Source: Shinella sp. CPCC 101442 (GTDB lineage: Bacteria > Pseudomonadota > Alphaproteobacteria > Rhizobiales > Rhizobiaceae). Taken from it: a DNA stretch of 64,000 nt. Both the position numbers and the translations under genes were made by a program. The stretch lies in NCBI RefSeq assembly GCF_024704725.1, contig NZ_JALIQS010000003.1:186001-250000 (forward strand), in the 5' to 3' direction. Shown here one piece after another: positions 36,505 through 44,664 of the stretch. Each line of letters opens with the position of its first letter. Position 1 is the first letter of the stretch. The notes under the pieces are model-generated. The model was given only the letters and a program-made list of their open reading frames with translations, was not told the origin of the DNA and did no database searches.

Positions 36505-38652
36505 CTAGTTCGCCTTGGCGACCGGGCGGACCAGCGTCGTGACGCGACGGATGGTGACGCGGCGGTTCTGCTGCTCGGCCACGTCGGCGCGCACCTTCAG
36601 GAAGCGCTCGCCATAACCTTGCGTCTGCAGGTTCTCCGGCGGAATGCCGTAAACCTCCGTCAGCAGGCTTGCGACCGATTCGGCGCGCTCGTCGGAAAGC
36701 ACGAGGTTCGACTTGTCGGAGCCGACAGCGTCCGTGTGGCCTTCGATCAGAAAGGTCTCGCCCGGATCCTTATCGAGCACCTTCTGCATCGCGTCGGCAA
36801 CGCTGCGCAGGGTACGGGCCTGCGACATCGGCACTTCGGCGCTCGCCGTTGCGAAGGTGATCGTATCGAGGTCGATGCGGCGTACCTTGTCACGCAGGCG
36901 GGCCGATTGCTTCACCTCGTCGATCGTATAGACGCGCTCGACGCGCTCCACCGGAGGCTCGGCAAGGAACTCGTAGTAGTCACGGTCCGGATCGCTCGAC
37001 GTATCGATGATGTAGTCGCTGACGGGAATGCGCAGGCGCATCGGCGGCAGTTCGTAGCCGATGTCGACGAGACCCGGACGCGGCGCGTCCCCCTCCAGCT
37101 CCGGCGCATAGACGAGAATGTGCTCCCGTCCGTCCCGGCCGACGCGCGAGCGCTGAATGATGTCGCCATAGCGGTTGTAGATGGTGACGATGCGCACGCC
37201 GCCGGGGCGCTGGATCGTCTCGCGGACGCGACCGCGGGCGAGGTTGTCATAGGTGACCTCCTCGGAATCCCGGCGAAGACGCGGACGGTCGTCGCCGCGA
37301 ACGATCAGCTGGTCGCCTACCTCCAGAACCGTGCGGTTCTCGATGCGCTCGATGACATTGACCTGCGTGACGCTGTTGTCGATCGTGTTGTTGTTGACGA
37401 TCGTCGTGTTGTTGATGACCGTGTTGTTGACGATGTTGGTGGTCTCGGGAACGATGAATGCCGGAGCCTCTTCGACGCGCTTGCCTTCTTCGTTGATCGC
37501 CGCCTCGATACGCTGGGGAACGGCCTCGCGGACCTCTTCGGAAATCGTGGCCTGCGCGCTGTCGTCCGTGTCGGGAACCGGTACTTCCTCCTCTTGCGCG
37601 CGCTGTTCCTCACGCTGCTTGCGGCGGTTGTCACGGCTTTTCTGGCCGCCGGCATTGTCGGCGTCCTTGTCGCTGTCCAGCACGGCCGCACCGTTTTCGA
37701 CAGGCAAAACGACCGTCTCATCGGTCTTGCCCGGATCCTGGGCGATGTCCTGTTTCTGCTCTTCCGTCAGCGTTTCAACAACCTCCGGAACCGCTTCGCT
37801 GGCGGGTGCGTCCTCGCCGGTCTGCTGGCTCTGTTCGGCGGCAGGCTGCTCGGATTGCTGTTGCTGCTCTTCAGCCGCCTTCTGCTCGTCAGCCTGACGC
37901 TGTTGATCCTCAGCCGCTTTCTGTTCGTCGGCCTGGCGTTGTTGATCCTCAGCCGCCTTTTGCTCGTCGGCCTGACGTTGCTGGTCCTCGGCCGCCTTTT
38001 GCTCATCGGCTTGGCGCTGCTGGTCCTCCGCCGCCTTCTGTTCATCAGCCTGAGGCTGCTGGTCCTCGGCCGCTTTCTGCTCATCAGCCTGGCGTTGCTG
38101 CTCGTCTTCGGCAGCCTTCTGCTCATCGGCCTGGCGTTGCTGATCCTCGGCCGCCTTCTGCTCATCGGCCTGGCGTTGCTGGTCCTCGGCCGCCTTCTGC
38201 TCATCGGCCTGGCGCTGCTGCTCTTCGGCCGCCTTCTGCTCATCGGCCTGGCGTTGCTGGTCCTCGGCCGCCTTCTGCTCATCGGCCTGGCGCTGCTGCT
38301 CTTCGGCCGCCTTCTGCTCATCGGCCTGGCGTTGCTGGTCCTCGGCCGCCTTCTGCTCATCGGCCTGGCGCTGCTGCTCTTCGGCCGCCTTTTGCTCGTC
38401 GGCCTGACGCTGCTGCTCGTCTTCGGCCGCCTTTTGTTCATCCGCCTGGCGTTGCTGTTCTTCCTGTTCGGCGCGCTGTTGCTCTTCCTGCTGCTGTTTC
38501 AGCAGTTCCTCTTCACTCGGCTGGTTCTCGTCGCTGGCCTGGGCCACCTCGAAAGGCTTCATGCGCGCGTCGGCCAGCGTCGGCGTTGCGATCAGCGAGG
38601 CTGACAGCAGGGGCAGAGCCACGGTGGCAAAAAGTCTGGAGCGGAAAGTCAT
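36505..38652 (-). CDS. OmpA-domain protein with 13-residue repeat tract (copy 2)
   Basis: A 715-residue exported protein with signal peptide TFRSRLFATVALPLLSASLIA. Residues about 65-262 are 15 copies of a 13-residue unit, QQRQADEQKAAED or the E variant. After an acidic linker (EEQKQDIAQDPGKTDETVVL) comes the GAAVLDSDKD motif shared with copy 1, a conserved beta-like part (QRSRVGRDGREHILVYAPEL), and an OmpA C-terminal domain (about 605-710) with IEGHTDAVGSDKSNLVLSDE and NRRVTIRRV. It is likely anchored to peptidoglycan at its end; how it is held in the outer membrane is unclear since no beta barrel or lipobox is visible. Confidence 0.85.
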   Translation of the reverse strand: MTFRSRLFATVALPLLSASLIATPTLADARMKPFEVAQASDENQPSEEELLKQQQEEQQRAEQEEQQRQADEQKAAEDEQQRQADEQKAAEEQQRQADEQKAAEDQQRQADEQKAAEEQQRQADEQKAAEDQQRQADEQKAAEEQQRQADEQKAAEDQQRQADEQKAAEDQQRQADEQKAAEDEQQRQADEQKAAEDQQPQADEQKAAEDQQRQADEQKAAEDQQRQADEQKAAEDQQRQADEQKAAEDQQRQADEQKAAEEQQQQSEQPAAEQSQQTGEDAPASEAVPEVVETLTEEQKQDIAQDPGKTDETVVLPVENGAAVLDSDKDADNAGGQKSRDNRRKQREEQRAQEEEVPVPDTDDSAQATISEEVREAVPQRIEAAINEEGKRVEEAPAFIVPETTNIVNNTVINNTTIVNNNTIDNSVTQVNVIERIENRTVLEVGDQLIVRGDDRPRLRRDSEEVTYDNLARGRVRETIQRPGGVRIVTIYNRYGDIIQRSRVGRDGREHILVYAPELEGDAPRPGLVDIGYELPPMRLRIPVSDYIIDTSSDPDRDYYEFLAEPPVERVERVYTIDEVKQSARLRDKVRRIDLDTITFATASAEVPMSQARTLRSVADAMQKVLDKDPGETFLIEGHTDAVGSDKSNLVLSDERAESVASLLTEVYGIPPENLQTQGYGERFLKVRADVAEQQNRRVTIRRVTTLVRPVAKAN
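37867..38460 (-). repeat. tandem 39-base repeats inside OmpA copy 2
   Basis: 15 units of 39 bases (two carry an extra codon), each encoding QQRQADEQKAAE(D/E). Many neighbouring units are identical or differ by a few bases (GCCTTCTGCTCATCGGCCTG versus GCCTTTTGCTCGTCGGCCTG on the plus strand), a sign of recent expansion and slippage. Confidence 0.9.
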
Positions 38653-38987
38653 CGTTCTGTCCTCACGGTGTCCCGTCTATCTGTCTGGAGCGGCGCCTCC
38701 CGGCTCTTGCGGCCGGCCGTCAACACCCGTTTCCCTACAGGCCTAGTCATGCGGGCGTGAACCGCGCCTGAACGACCTGTTCAACCGCGAGATAGGTCGC
38801 ACCATCCGCAAGGCTAGTGGCGACGCGTCAAATTGTCGGGGAAACGCGGTGGAAGCACGGCGGAAAAGCAGTTGATTTTTTGTGAGAAACAGTTCGATTA
38901 TCCAACCCAAGCGGGCAGGCCTGCCCGCTTCAATTCAGGGCCCGGACAACAAGAAAAACCCGAGAGCCTTCAACAGAGAGGATCACA
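38653..38987. other. intergenic region between OmpA copy 2 and the ABC binding-protein gene
   Basis: 335 bases between divergent genes. Contains a 22-base perfect palindrome annotated separately, AT-rich TTGATTTTTTGTGAG near 38872, and no supported gene. Confidence 0.5.
38909..38930. promoter_or_regulatory. perfect palindrome upstream of the amino-acid binding protein gene
   Basis: AAGCGGGCAGG immediately followed by its exact complement CCTGCCCGCTT, 58 bases before the ATG. Could be an operator for a dimeric regulator or, in RNA, a leader hairpin. There is no T run right after it. Confidence 0.5.
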
Positions 38988-39770
38988 ATGCGTATTTCCA
39001 AACGTTTCACGCTCGCAGCATCGGCTGCCGTCATCGCCCTCTTCGCGACGTCCGCGATGGCTGAAGGCGAGAAGATCGTGATCGGCACGGAAGGCGCCTA
39101 CCCGCCCTTCAACAATCTCGAGGCCGACGGCACGCTGACCGGTTTCGACATCGACATCGCCAAGGCGCTCTGCGAGGAAATGAAGGCTGAATGCACCTTC
39201 GTGACGCAGGACTGGGACGGCATCATTCCGGCACTGATCGCCAAGAAGTTCGACGCCATCGTCGCTTCCATGTCGATCACCGCCGAGCGCAAGGAAAAGG
39301 TCGACTTCTCCAAGAAGTACTACAACACGCCGCCGGCCATCATCGTGCCGAAGGATTCCGACATCAAGGAAGCGACGCCCGAAGCGCTCGCCGGCAAGGC
39401 GCTCGGCGCCCAGGGTTCTACGACCCATTCCAACTATGCCCAGGCGCATATGAAGGATGCCGACGTCAAGATGTATCCGACGTCCGACGAGTACAAGCTC
39501 GACATCGCCAACGGCCGCATCGATGCCGCCATCGACGACGTCGTCGTTCTCTCGGAATGGCTGAAGACCGACGCCGGCTCGTGCTGCAAGCTGCTCGGCA
39601 CGCTGCCGATCGACCCGGTCATCAACGGCGAAGGCGCCGGCATCGCGGTCCGCAAGGACGAAACGGAACTGGCCGACAAGTTCACCGCGGCGATCGCGGC
39701 GATCCGCAAGAGCGGCAAGTACCAGGAAATCAACGCCAAGTACTTCCCGTTCGACGTTTACGGCGAGTAA
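38988..39770 (+). CDS. polar amino-acid ABC transporter substrate-binding protein
   Basis: A 260-residue periplasmic protein with signal peptide RISKRFTLAASAAVIALFA. The fold is a type II solute-binding protein of family 3: IGTEGAYPPFNNLEADGTLTG, DWDGIIPALIAKKFDAIVASMSI, and AIDDVVVLSEWL are typical of lysine/arginine/ornithine/octopine-type binding proteins (HisJ/OccT-like). Cysteines at CEEMKAEC and SCC may form disulfides, a feature of that group. GAGAGGAT precedes the ATG. The downstream permeases are separated by a hairpin, so this is made in excess of the membrane parts. Confidence 0.92.
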   Translation: MRISKRFTLAASAAVIALFATSAMAEGEKIVIGTEGAYPPFNNLEADGTLTGFDIDIAKALCEEMKAECTFVTQDWDGIIPALIAKKFDAIVASMSITAERKEKVDFSKKYYNTPPAIIVPKDSDIKEATPEALAGKALGAQGSTTHSNYAQAHMKDADVKMYPTSDEYKLDIANGRIDAAIDDVVVLSEWLKTDAGSCCKLLGTLPIDPVINGEGAGIAVRKDETELADKFTAAIAAIRKSGKYQEINAKYFPFDVYGE

Positions 39771-39826
39771 GATCGGCACATTCTGCTCATGAGGGTTTTT
39801 TCTGACCCCATCACCAGAATGCACGG

Positions 39827-39855
39827 GCGGGAGGGCTTGCTCTCCCGCTCCTTTT
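39827..39855 (+). terminator. intra-operon hairpin between binding protein and permease genes
   Basis: GCGGGAG, 8-base loop, CTCCCGC then TCCTTTTG. A partial terminator in this place would keep binding protein levels high over permease levels, as in many ABC operons. Confidence 0.7.
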
Positions 39856-39941
39856 GTTTGAGAAGTTGGACATAAAGAAAAGAGGGGCGCATCAAGCGCC
39901 TTAACAAGAAGCGTAAAACGCGCATCGGGGGTAATTCTGGC

Positions 39942-40745
39942 ATGAGCGGGTTCTTCACCGCCATCGTCGAGGCGGTATCCGCATTTCTGGGGATCATCGA
40001 TCCCCTCTGCGGACCGATCGGCATCTTCAATCTTTTCGCGGGCAACACGCTGCTCGCCTGCGGCGCCGCAGGCTGGGGCGACGAGATCGCCTTCGGCTTC
40101 CTGGTCACGGCGAGCCTTGCCATCGCGACGCTGCCGGTCGGCCTCGTCATGGGCTTCTTCATCGCGCTGGCAAAACAGTCGGAAGAAAAGTCGCTGCGGC
40201 TTTCGGCCAACATCTACACCACGCTCTTCCGTGGCCTGCCGGAGCTTCTGACGCTCTTCATCATCTATTACGGCCTGCAGATCGTCGTGCAGAACTTCGC
40301 GACCGCGATCGGTTATGAGGGCACGATCGAGATCAACGCCTTCTTCGCCGGCATGATCGCGCTCGGCATGGTCTTTTCCGCCTATTGCTCGGAAGTGCTG
40401 CTGTCGGCCTTCAAGGCCATTCCGCGCGGCCAGTACGAGGCGGGTTATGCGCTCGGCCTGCACAAGGGCCGCACCATGCAGCTCATCGTCCTGCCGCAGC
40501 TCATCCGCGTTGCCCTGCCCGGCCTCGGCAATCTCTGGATGGCGCTCCTGAAGGACACCGCCCTCGTCTCCGTCGTCGGCCTGCCGGATATCCTGCGCCA
40601 GACGAGTGTCGCGGCACGCGTCACCAAGGAAGCCTTCGAGTTCTACGCCATCGCCTGCGTGCTGTTCCTCATCCTCGCCTTCCTCTCCTCGCTGGTCTTC
40701 TCCAGCATCGAGGGCTGGGCCAAGCGTTCGGAGGCCGCACGATGA
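39942..40745 (+). CDS. polar amino-acid ABC transporter permease 1
   Basis: A 267-residue inner-membrane protein with five or six helices of the HisMQ/GlnP family. The cytoplasmic loop has EAGYALGLHKGRTMQLIVLPQ-type EAA motif, and NIYTTLFRGLPELLTLFIIYYG is the usual family N-terminal block. It pairs with permease 2, whose start overlaps its stop (ATGA). Together with the binding protein it should import a basic or polar amino acid. Confidence 0.92.
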   Translation: MSGFFTAIVEAVSAFLGIIDPLCGPIGIFNLFAGNTLLACGAAGWGDEIAFGFLVTASLAIATLPVGLVMGFFIALAKQSEEKSLRLSANIYTTLFRGLPELLTLFIIYYGLQIVVQNFATAIGYEGTIEINAFFAGMIALGMVFSAYCSEVLLSAFKAIPRGQYEAGYALGLHKGRTMQLIVLPQLIRVALPGLGNLWMALLKDTALVSVVGLPDILRQTSVAARVTKEAFEFYAIACVLFLILAFLSSLVFSSIEGWAKRSEAAR

Positions 40746-41572
40746 GCTTCGTCACCACCCTCATCGCACCGCAGGCCCCGCCGCCGGCCCCGCCGAAACC
40801 CGTCACCGCCGGCCGCCTCTTCGGCAATGCCTTCCTGGGCATCTGGCTGGCGCTCGCCGTCGGCATCTTCATGATGATCGTCGGCGGATGGGATCCGGAA
40901 AAATTCGCGAAATACGGCCCGAACTACCTGTCCGGCCTCGGCGTGACGATGTTGCTCGTCGTCCTGTCGGTCGTGCTCGGCGCCCTCCTGTCGCTGCCCC
41001 TCGCCTTCGCGCGCATGTCGAAGAACCCGGTCCTTTCCTGGATCGCCTACGCCTATGTCTACTTCTTCCGCGGCACGCCGCTGCTCACCCAGCTCTTCCT
41101 CATCTATTACGGCCTCGGCAGTTTCTCGGCCGAACTGAAAGCCTGGGGGCTCTGGTGGTTCTTCCGCGATGCCTGGAACTGCGCGCTGCTCACCTTCACG
41201 CTCAACACCGCCGCCTACCAGGCCGAAATCCTGCGCGGCGCCATCGAGAGCGTTCCGCGCGGCCAGCATGAAGGCGCCGATGCGCTTGGCCTGCCGAAGA
41301 AGATCGCCTTCTTCAAGGTCATCCTGCCGCAGGCCCTCATCGTGGCGCTGCGTCCCTATGGCAACGAAATCATCCTGATGATCAAGGGCTCGGCCATCGT
41401 CGCCATCGTCACGGTTCTCGACCTGATGGGCCAGACCCGCCTCGCCTTCTCGCGCACCTTCGACTACCAGGCCTATCTCTGGGCGGCGCTGATGTATCTG
41501 CTGATCGTGGAGTTGCTGCGCAACATCTGGGCCTGGCTGGAAGCCCGCCTGACACGCCACCTCAAGCGTTGA
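40742..41572 (+). CDS. polar amino-acid ABC transporter permease 2
   Basis: A 276-residue HisMQ-family permease. Core blocks are YVYFFRGTPLLTQLFLIYYG and the EAA loop HEGADALGLPKKIAFFKVILPQ (short form EGADALGLPKKIAFFKV). Starts inside the stop of permease 1. No ABC ATPase gene follows; a perfect 13-bp hairpin and then usg come next, so the nucleotide-binding subunit must be encoded elsewhere. In-frame sequence upstream of 40742 belongs to a shadow of permease 1. Confidence 0.92.
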   Translation: MSFVTTLIAPQAPPPAPPKPVTAGRLFGNAFLGIWLALAVGIFMMIVGGWDPEKFAKYGPNYLSGLGVTMLLVVLSVVLGALLSLPLAFARMSKNPVLSWIAYAYVYFFRGTPLLTQLFLIYYGLGSFSAELKAWGLWWFFRDAWNCALLTFTLNTAAYQAEILRGAIESVPRGQHEGADALGLPKKIAFFKVILPQALIVALRPYGNEIILMIKGSAIVAIVTVLDLMGQTRLAFSRTFDYQAYLWAALMYLLIVELLRNIWAWLEARLTRHLKR

Positions 41573-41577
41573 CATCA

Positions 41578-41607
41578 TTGGCAGCACTCGATTGCGAGTG
41601 CTGCCAA
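41578..41607 (+). terminator. hairpin after permease 2
   Basis: A perfect 13-bp stem TTGGCAGCACTCG / CGAGTGCTGCCAA with ATTG loop, 6 bases after the stop, followed by a weak CACACTGTTTTC. Confidence 0.7.
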
Positions 41608-41716
41608 CACACTGTTTTCAAAAGAAATATCCTCTTACGTCGCGAGACGTTAAGGCTGCGTTAACCTTGCGGGCGTTCAATCATAGGGACCATCATTCAG
41701 CAGCAATGAGGTCCCT

Positions 41717-41983
41717 ATGACGAACGACATGGCAATGCAGCTCAAGGGCTACGGCGTGACCACGGCCCAGATCCTCTATCGCATGCCCGATCATCAGCAA
41801 TTCCTGCAGACCTATATCTGGCAGCACTACGACCTCGCCCCGGATTTCCCGGAGATGAAGACTTTCCTGAAATTCTGGCAGGAAAAGCTCGACGGCCCCA
41901 TTCACTCCGTCCGCTACATCCACCGCCGTCTGATTTCGGCGACGGAGTGGCGCGCGCTGAAGGGCGAGTTCGTCATCAACTGA
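41717..41983 (+). CDS. usg family protein
   Basis: An 88-residue protein that matches the alphaproteobacterial usg family: LKGYGVTTAQILYRMPDH, LQTYIWQHYDLAPDFP and GPIHSVRYIHRRLISATEWR are characteristic. The name comes from a gene upstream of trpFBA in Caulobacter; function is unknown. Here it is not next to trp genes. ATG start with GAGG 8 bases before. Conserved basic and aromatic residues (HxxR, W) suggest nucleic acid or protein contacts, but this is speculation. Confidence 0.85.
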   Translation: MTNDMAMQLKGYGVTTAQILYRMPDHQQFLQTYIWQHYDLAPDFPEMKTFLKFWQEKLDGPIHSVRYIHRRLISATEWRALKGEFVIN

Positions 41984-42001
41984 GCCCGAAGTCCAGGATG
42001 G

Positions 42002-42730
42002 TCAGACATGCACCGAACCATGCGCCAGTTCGGTGTCGGACATGTCCACCTTCATCGAGAAATAGGCGATGACGGCATAGAGCAGCGCCACGCCGCCGAT
42101 CACCACGAGGCCGGGTATCGGGCCGAGCGCCGCATTGGCGACCACATGTTCGAGCGCGAGCGTCATGTCCTTGCCTGCCGTGGCCGGCCTCTGCATCATC
42201 GAGGATGAAATCTTCAAGGCCCAGGCGAGCAGCAGGATGAGATAGAGCCAGCAGTAGTTTCGCCGGAGCCGCCGACAGGCCGCGTCGCGGTAGCTGATCA
42301 GGAACTCCGGCTTGCGCAGGCTCTTGGCGATCGGCGCGGCCCAATCGAGGTCGAGGGCGGCGCGCGGGTTGAGGATTTCAGCGAAGTAGAAGCGCTCCAG
42401 CTGGCGCACCCGCGCGCGGTAGACGTCGAAGAACCGGTAGCGTCGCGCTTCGATCATCAGGAGCAGCGAGACGAGCAGCATGGCGAAGAGCAGGACGCCG
42501 TGATGCGAGGTCGGCGTCGAGAGCGACACCGAGAGCAGCGCCGCCACCACCGTGATCGCCCAGTTCGACGTTCGGTCGATCCGGTCGCGCCAGCCGGCCA
42601 TGCGGCCAAGCTCGCCGCGATAATAGTGCACCATCGTGTTGATGGTCTCCATGGGCGTCGCCGGCAAAGCGGGACTGCCTGTGCGCTTCGCCTCGGCGGA
42701 AAGCGACAAAGGGGACATATCGGCGGGCAT
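42002..42730 (-). CDS. DUF2270 family predicted membrane protein
   Basis: A 242-residue protein. The N-terminal part (METINTMVHYYRGELGRMAGWRDRID) is the DUF2270 signature, followed by two hydrophobic helices (AITVVAALLSVSLS and GVLLFAMLLVSLLLMIEARR), a cytosolic loop with FFDVYRARVRQLERFYF, and two more helices near the end. Function unknown. GGAGGAAGG lies just before the ATG. Convergent with usg and divergent from the methyltransferase gene. Confidence 0.85.
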   Translation of the reverse strand: MPADMSPLSLSAEAKRTGSPALPATPMETINTMVHYYRGELGRMAGWRDRIDRTSNWAITVVAALLSVSLSTPTSHHGVLLFAMLLVSLLLMIEARRYRFFDVYRARVRQLERFYFAEILNPRAALDLDWAAPIAKSLRKPEFLISYRDAACRRLRRNYCWLYLILLLAWALKISSSMMQRPATAGKDMTLALEHVVANAALGPIPGLVVIGGVALLYAVIAYFSMKVDMSDTELAHGSVHV

Positions 42731-42880
42731 ATCCTTCCTCCAACTGTCTTTTTGGTCTTGCGAGGATGATGCGCCTGTTTCAGCAATTGATAAACGGCTA
42801 TTTGCACTTAAGCTTGGTCTGCCGGCCGCCGCGTGCACACTCCATTGCCAAAACTCCGCCTGGACCTTAAGAGACGCCTC

Positions 42881-43696
42881 ATGAAAAAGATCGACGAAGA
42901 TGCGCTCGCGGAAGCCTATAACCGCGCCCTCTCGCTGGAAAAATCCGGCGATTTCGATGCCGCCGCCCAGGCCTATGCCGACGTGCTGGCGCTCGACCCC
43001 GATGACCATGGCGGGGCGGCCGTGCGGCTCGCCTCGATGGGCCGTGGCGACACGCCGGAAAAGGCGCCGGACGCCTATGTCGCCACCCTTTTCGACCAGC
43101 ATGCCGAAGTGTTCGAAGACGTGCTCGTCGAGCAGCTCGGTTATTGCGTGCCGCTTCTGGTGCGCCAGCGCTTCCAGGACCTCAAGATGGGGCCGTTCCA
43201 GCGCGTGCTCGACCTTGGCTGCGGCACGGGTCTGACCGGCGGCGCCTTGCGCGATATGGCGGAGGACATCACCGGCGTCGACCTGTCGGAGAACATGATC
43301 GAAGTCGCCCATGAGAAGGACCTCTACGAGACGCTCTATGTCGGCGAAGCCGTCGACTTCCTCGACGACAACGACGACGAGCCCTTCGACCTCATCACCG
43401 CGACCGACGTGCTGCCCTATCTCGGCGCGCTGGAGCCGCTGTTCTTCGGCGTCGCCGAAAATCTCGTAGCGGGGGGACACTTCATCTTCTCGTCCGAAAC
43501 GCTGCCCGAACACACCTTTGCCGGCCGCCCCTTCATGGTCGGTCCGAACCAGCGTTTTGCGCATGCAGCCGATTACGTCCTCCAGCGTCTCGACGAGACC
43601 GGCTTCGATCTCGTCGAGATCACAGATATCACCGTGCGCATGGAGGAAGGCCAGCCGATCGCCGGTCACCTCGTGCTCGCGAAGTATCGCGGCTGA
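42881..43696 (+). CDS. TPR-type SAM-dependent methyltransferase
   Basis: A 271-residue protein. An N-terminal tetratricopeptide-like helix pair (LAEAYNRALSLEKSGDFDAAAQAYADVLALD) precedes a class I methyltransferase domain: VLDLGCGTGLTGGALRDM (motif I), ITGVDLSENMIEVAHEK (motif II) and FDLITATDVLPYLG. This matches COG4976-like predicted TPR methyltransferases. The substrate is unknown. The ATG at 42881 is chosen; the longer frame upstream adds residues without TPR character. Confidence 0.88.
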   Translation: MKKIDEDALAEAYNRALSLEKSGDFDAAAQAYADVLALDPDDHGGAAVRLASMGRGDTPEKAPDAYVATLFDQHAEVFEDVLVEQLGYCVPLLVRQRFQDLKMGPFQRVLDLGCGTGLTGGALRDMAEDITGVDLSENMIEVAHEKDLYETLYVGEAVDFLDDNDDEPFDLITATDVLPYLGALEPLFFGVAENLVAGGHFIFSSETLPEHTFAGRPFMVGPNQRFAHAADYVLQRLDETGFDLVEITDITVRMEEGQPIAGHLVLAKYRG

Positions 43697-43791
43697 AGGG
43701 CGGGGAGTATTTCCCCGCATCTGAGAGAAACACTTTCGCCGGAAACGATGATCCGTTACACCTCCTGCCAGCAAGTGCAGGAGGGTACGGC

Positions 43792-44664
43792 ATGGCAAAA
43801 GTTGCGTTCATCGGTCTCGGTGTCATGGGCTATCCCATGGCGGGTCACCTGAAGGTCAAGGGCGGCCATGCGGTCGCGGTCTACAACCGCACCTTCGCCA
43901 AGGCCGAGAAATGGGCGGCCGAATTCGGCGGCACGGCGTTCCGCACACCGGCGGAAGCCGCAGAAGACGCCGACTTCGTCTTCACCTGCGTCGGCAATGA
44001 CGACGACCTGCGCTCCGTGACGACGGCAAAAGGCGGCGTGCTCGACGGCATGAAGGCCGGCGCCATCCTGATCGACAACACCACCGCCTCCGCCGAAGTC
44101 GCCCGCGAACTCGATGCGGCAACCAGGGCCAAGGGCCTGCACTTCATCGACGCTCCCGTCTCCGGCGGTCAGGCCGGCGCGGAGAATGGCGTGCTGACGG
44201 TCATGTGCGGCGGCGAGGAAACGGTCTTCGACAAGGCAAGGCCCGTCATCGACGCCTATGCCCGCATGGTTGGCCTGATGGGGCCGGCCGGCAGCGGCCA
44301 GCTCGCCAAGATGGTCAACCAGATCTGCGTTGCCGGCGTCGTGCAGGGTCTCGCCGAAGCCATCCATTTCGGCAAGCAGGCGGGGCTCGACATGGAAGCC
44401 GTCATCGAGGTCATCTCCAAGGGCGCTGCCGGTTCCTGGCAGATGGACAACCGCCACAAGACGATGATCGCCGGCAAATACGATTTTGGATTCGCCATCG
44501 ACTGGATGCGCAAGGACCTCGACATCGTCCTGTCCGAAGCCCGGCGCAACGGCGCGAAGCTGCCGACCACCGCCCTCATAGACCAGTTCTACGGCGACGT
44601 GCAGGACATGGGCGGCAATCGCTGGGACACGTCCTCGCTGCTCGCCCGTCTCGAACGGAAATGA
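43792..44664 (+). CDS. 3-hydroxyisobutyrate dehydrogenase family NAD(P)-dependent oxidoreductase
   Basis: A 290-residue beta-hydroxyacid dehydrogenase. The dinucleotide fold has FIGLGVMGYPMAGHL, the substrate site is DAPVSGGQAGAENG, and the catalytic Lys is in GSGQLAKMVNQ. Relatives oxidise 3-hydroxyisobutyrate, tartronate semialdehyde or reduce glyoxylate/succinic semialdehyde; the exact substrate cannot be read here. GGAGGG stands before the ATG. Its stop overlaps the AlkD start (ATGA). Confidence 0.88.
   Translation: MAKVAFIGLGVMGYPMAGHLKVKGGHAVAVYNRTFAKAEKWAAEFGGTAFRTPAEAAEDADFVFTCVGNDDDLRSVTTAKGGVLDGMKAGAILIDNTTASAEVARELDAATRAKGLHFIDAPVSGGQAGAENGVLTVMCGGEETVFDKARPVIDAYARMVGLMGPAGSGQLAKMVNQICVAGVVQGLAEAIHFGKQAGLDMEAVIEVISKGAAGSWQMDNRHKTMIAGKYDFGFAIDWMRKDLDIVLSEARRNGAKLPTTALIDQFYGDVQDMGGNRWDTSSLLARLERK

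Noticed and set aside
37867-38460. Regular repeats resembling a CRISPR array
   Set aside because: Units are contiguous 39-base coding repeats without spacers, in frame with a signal peptide and an OmpA domain.
36445-38604. 719-codon antisense frame over OmpA copy 2
   Set aside because: Same reason: it reflects the 39-base repeats read backwards and has no recognised domain.
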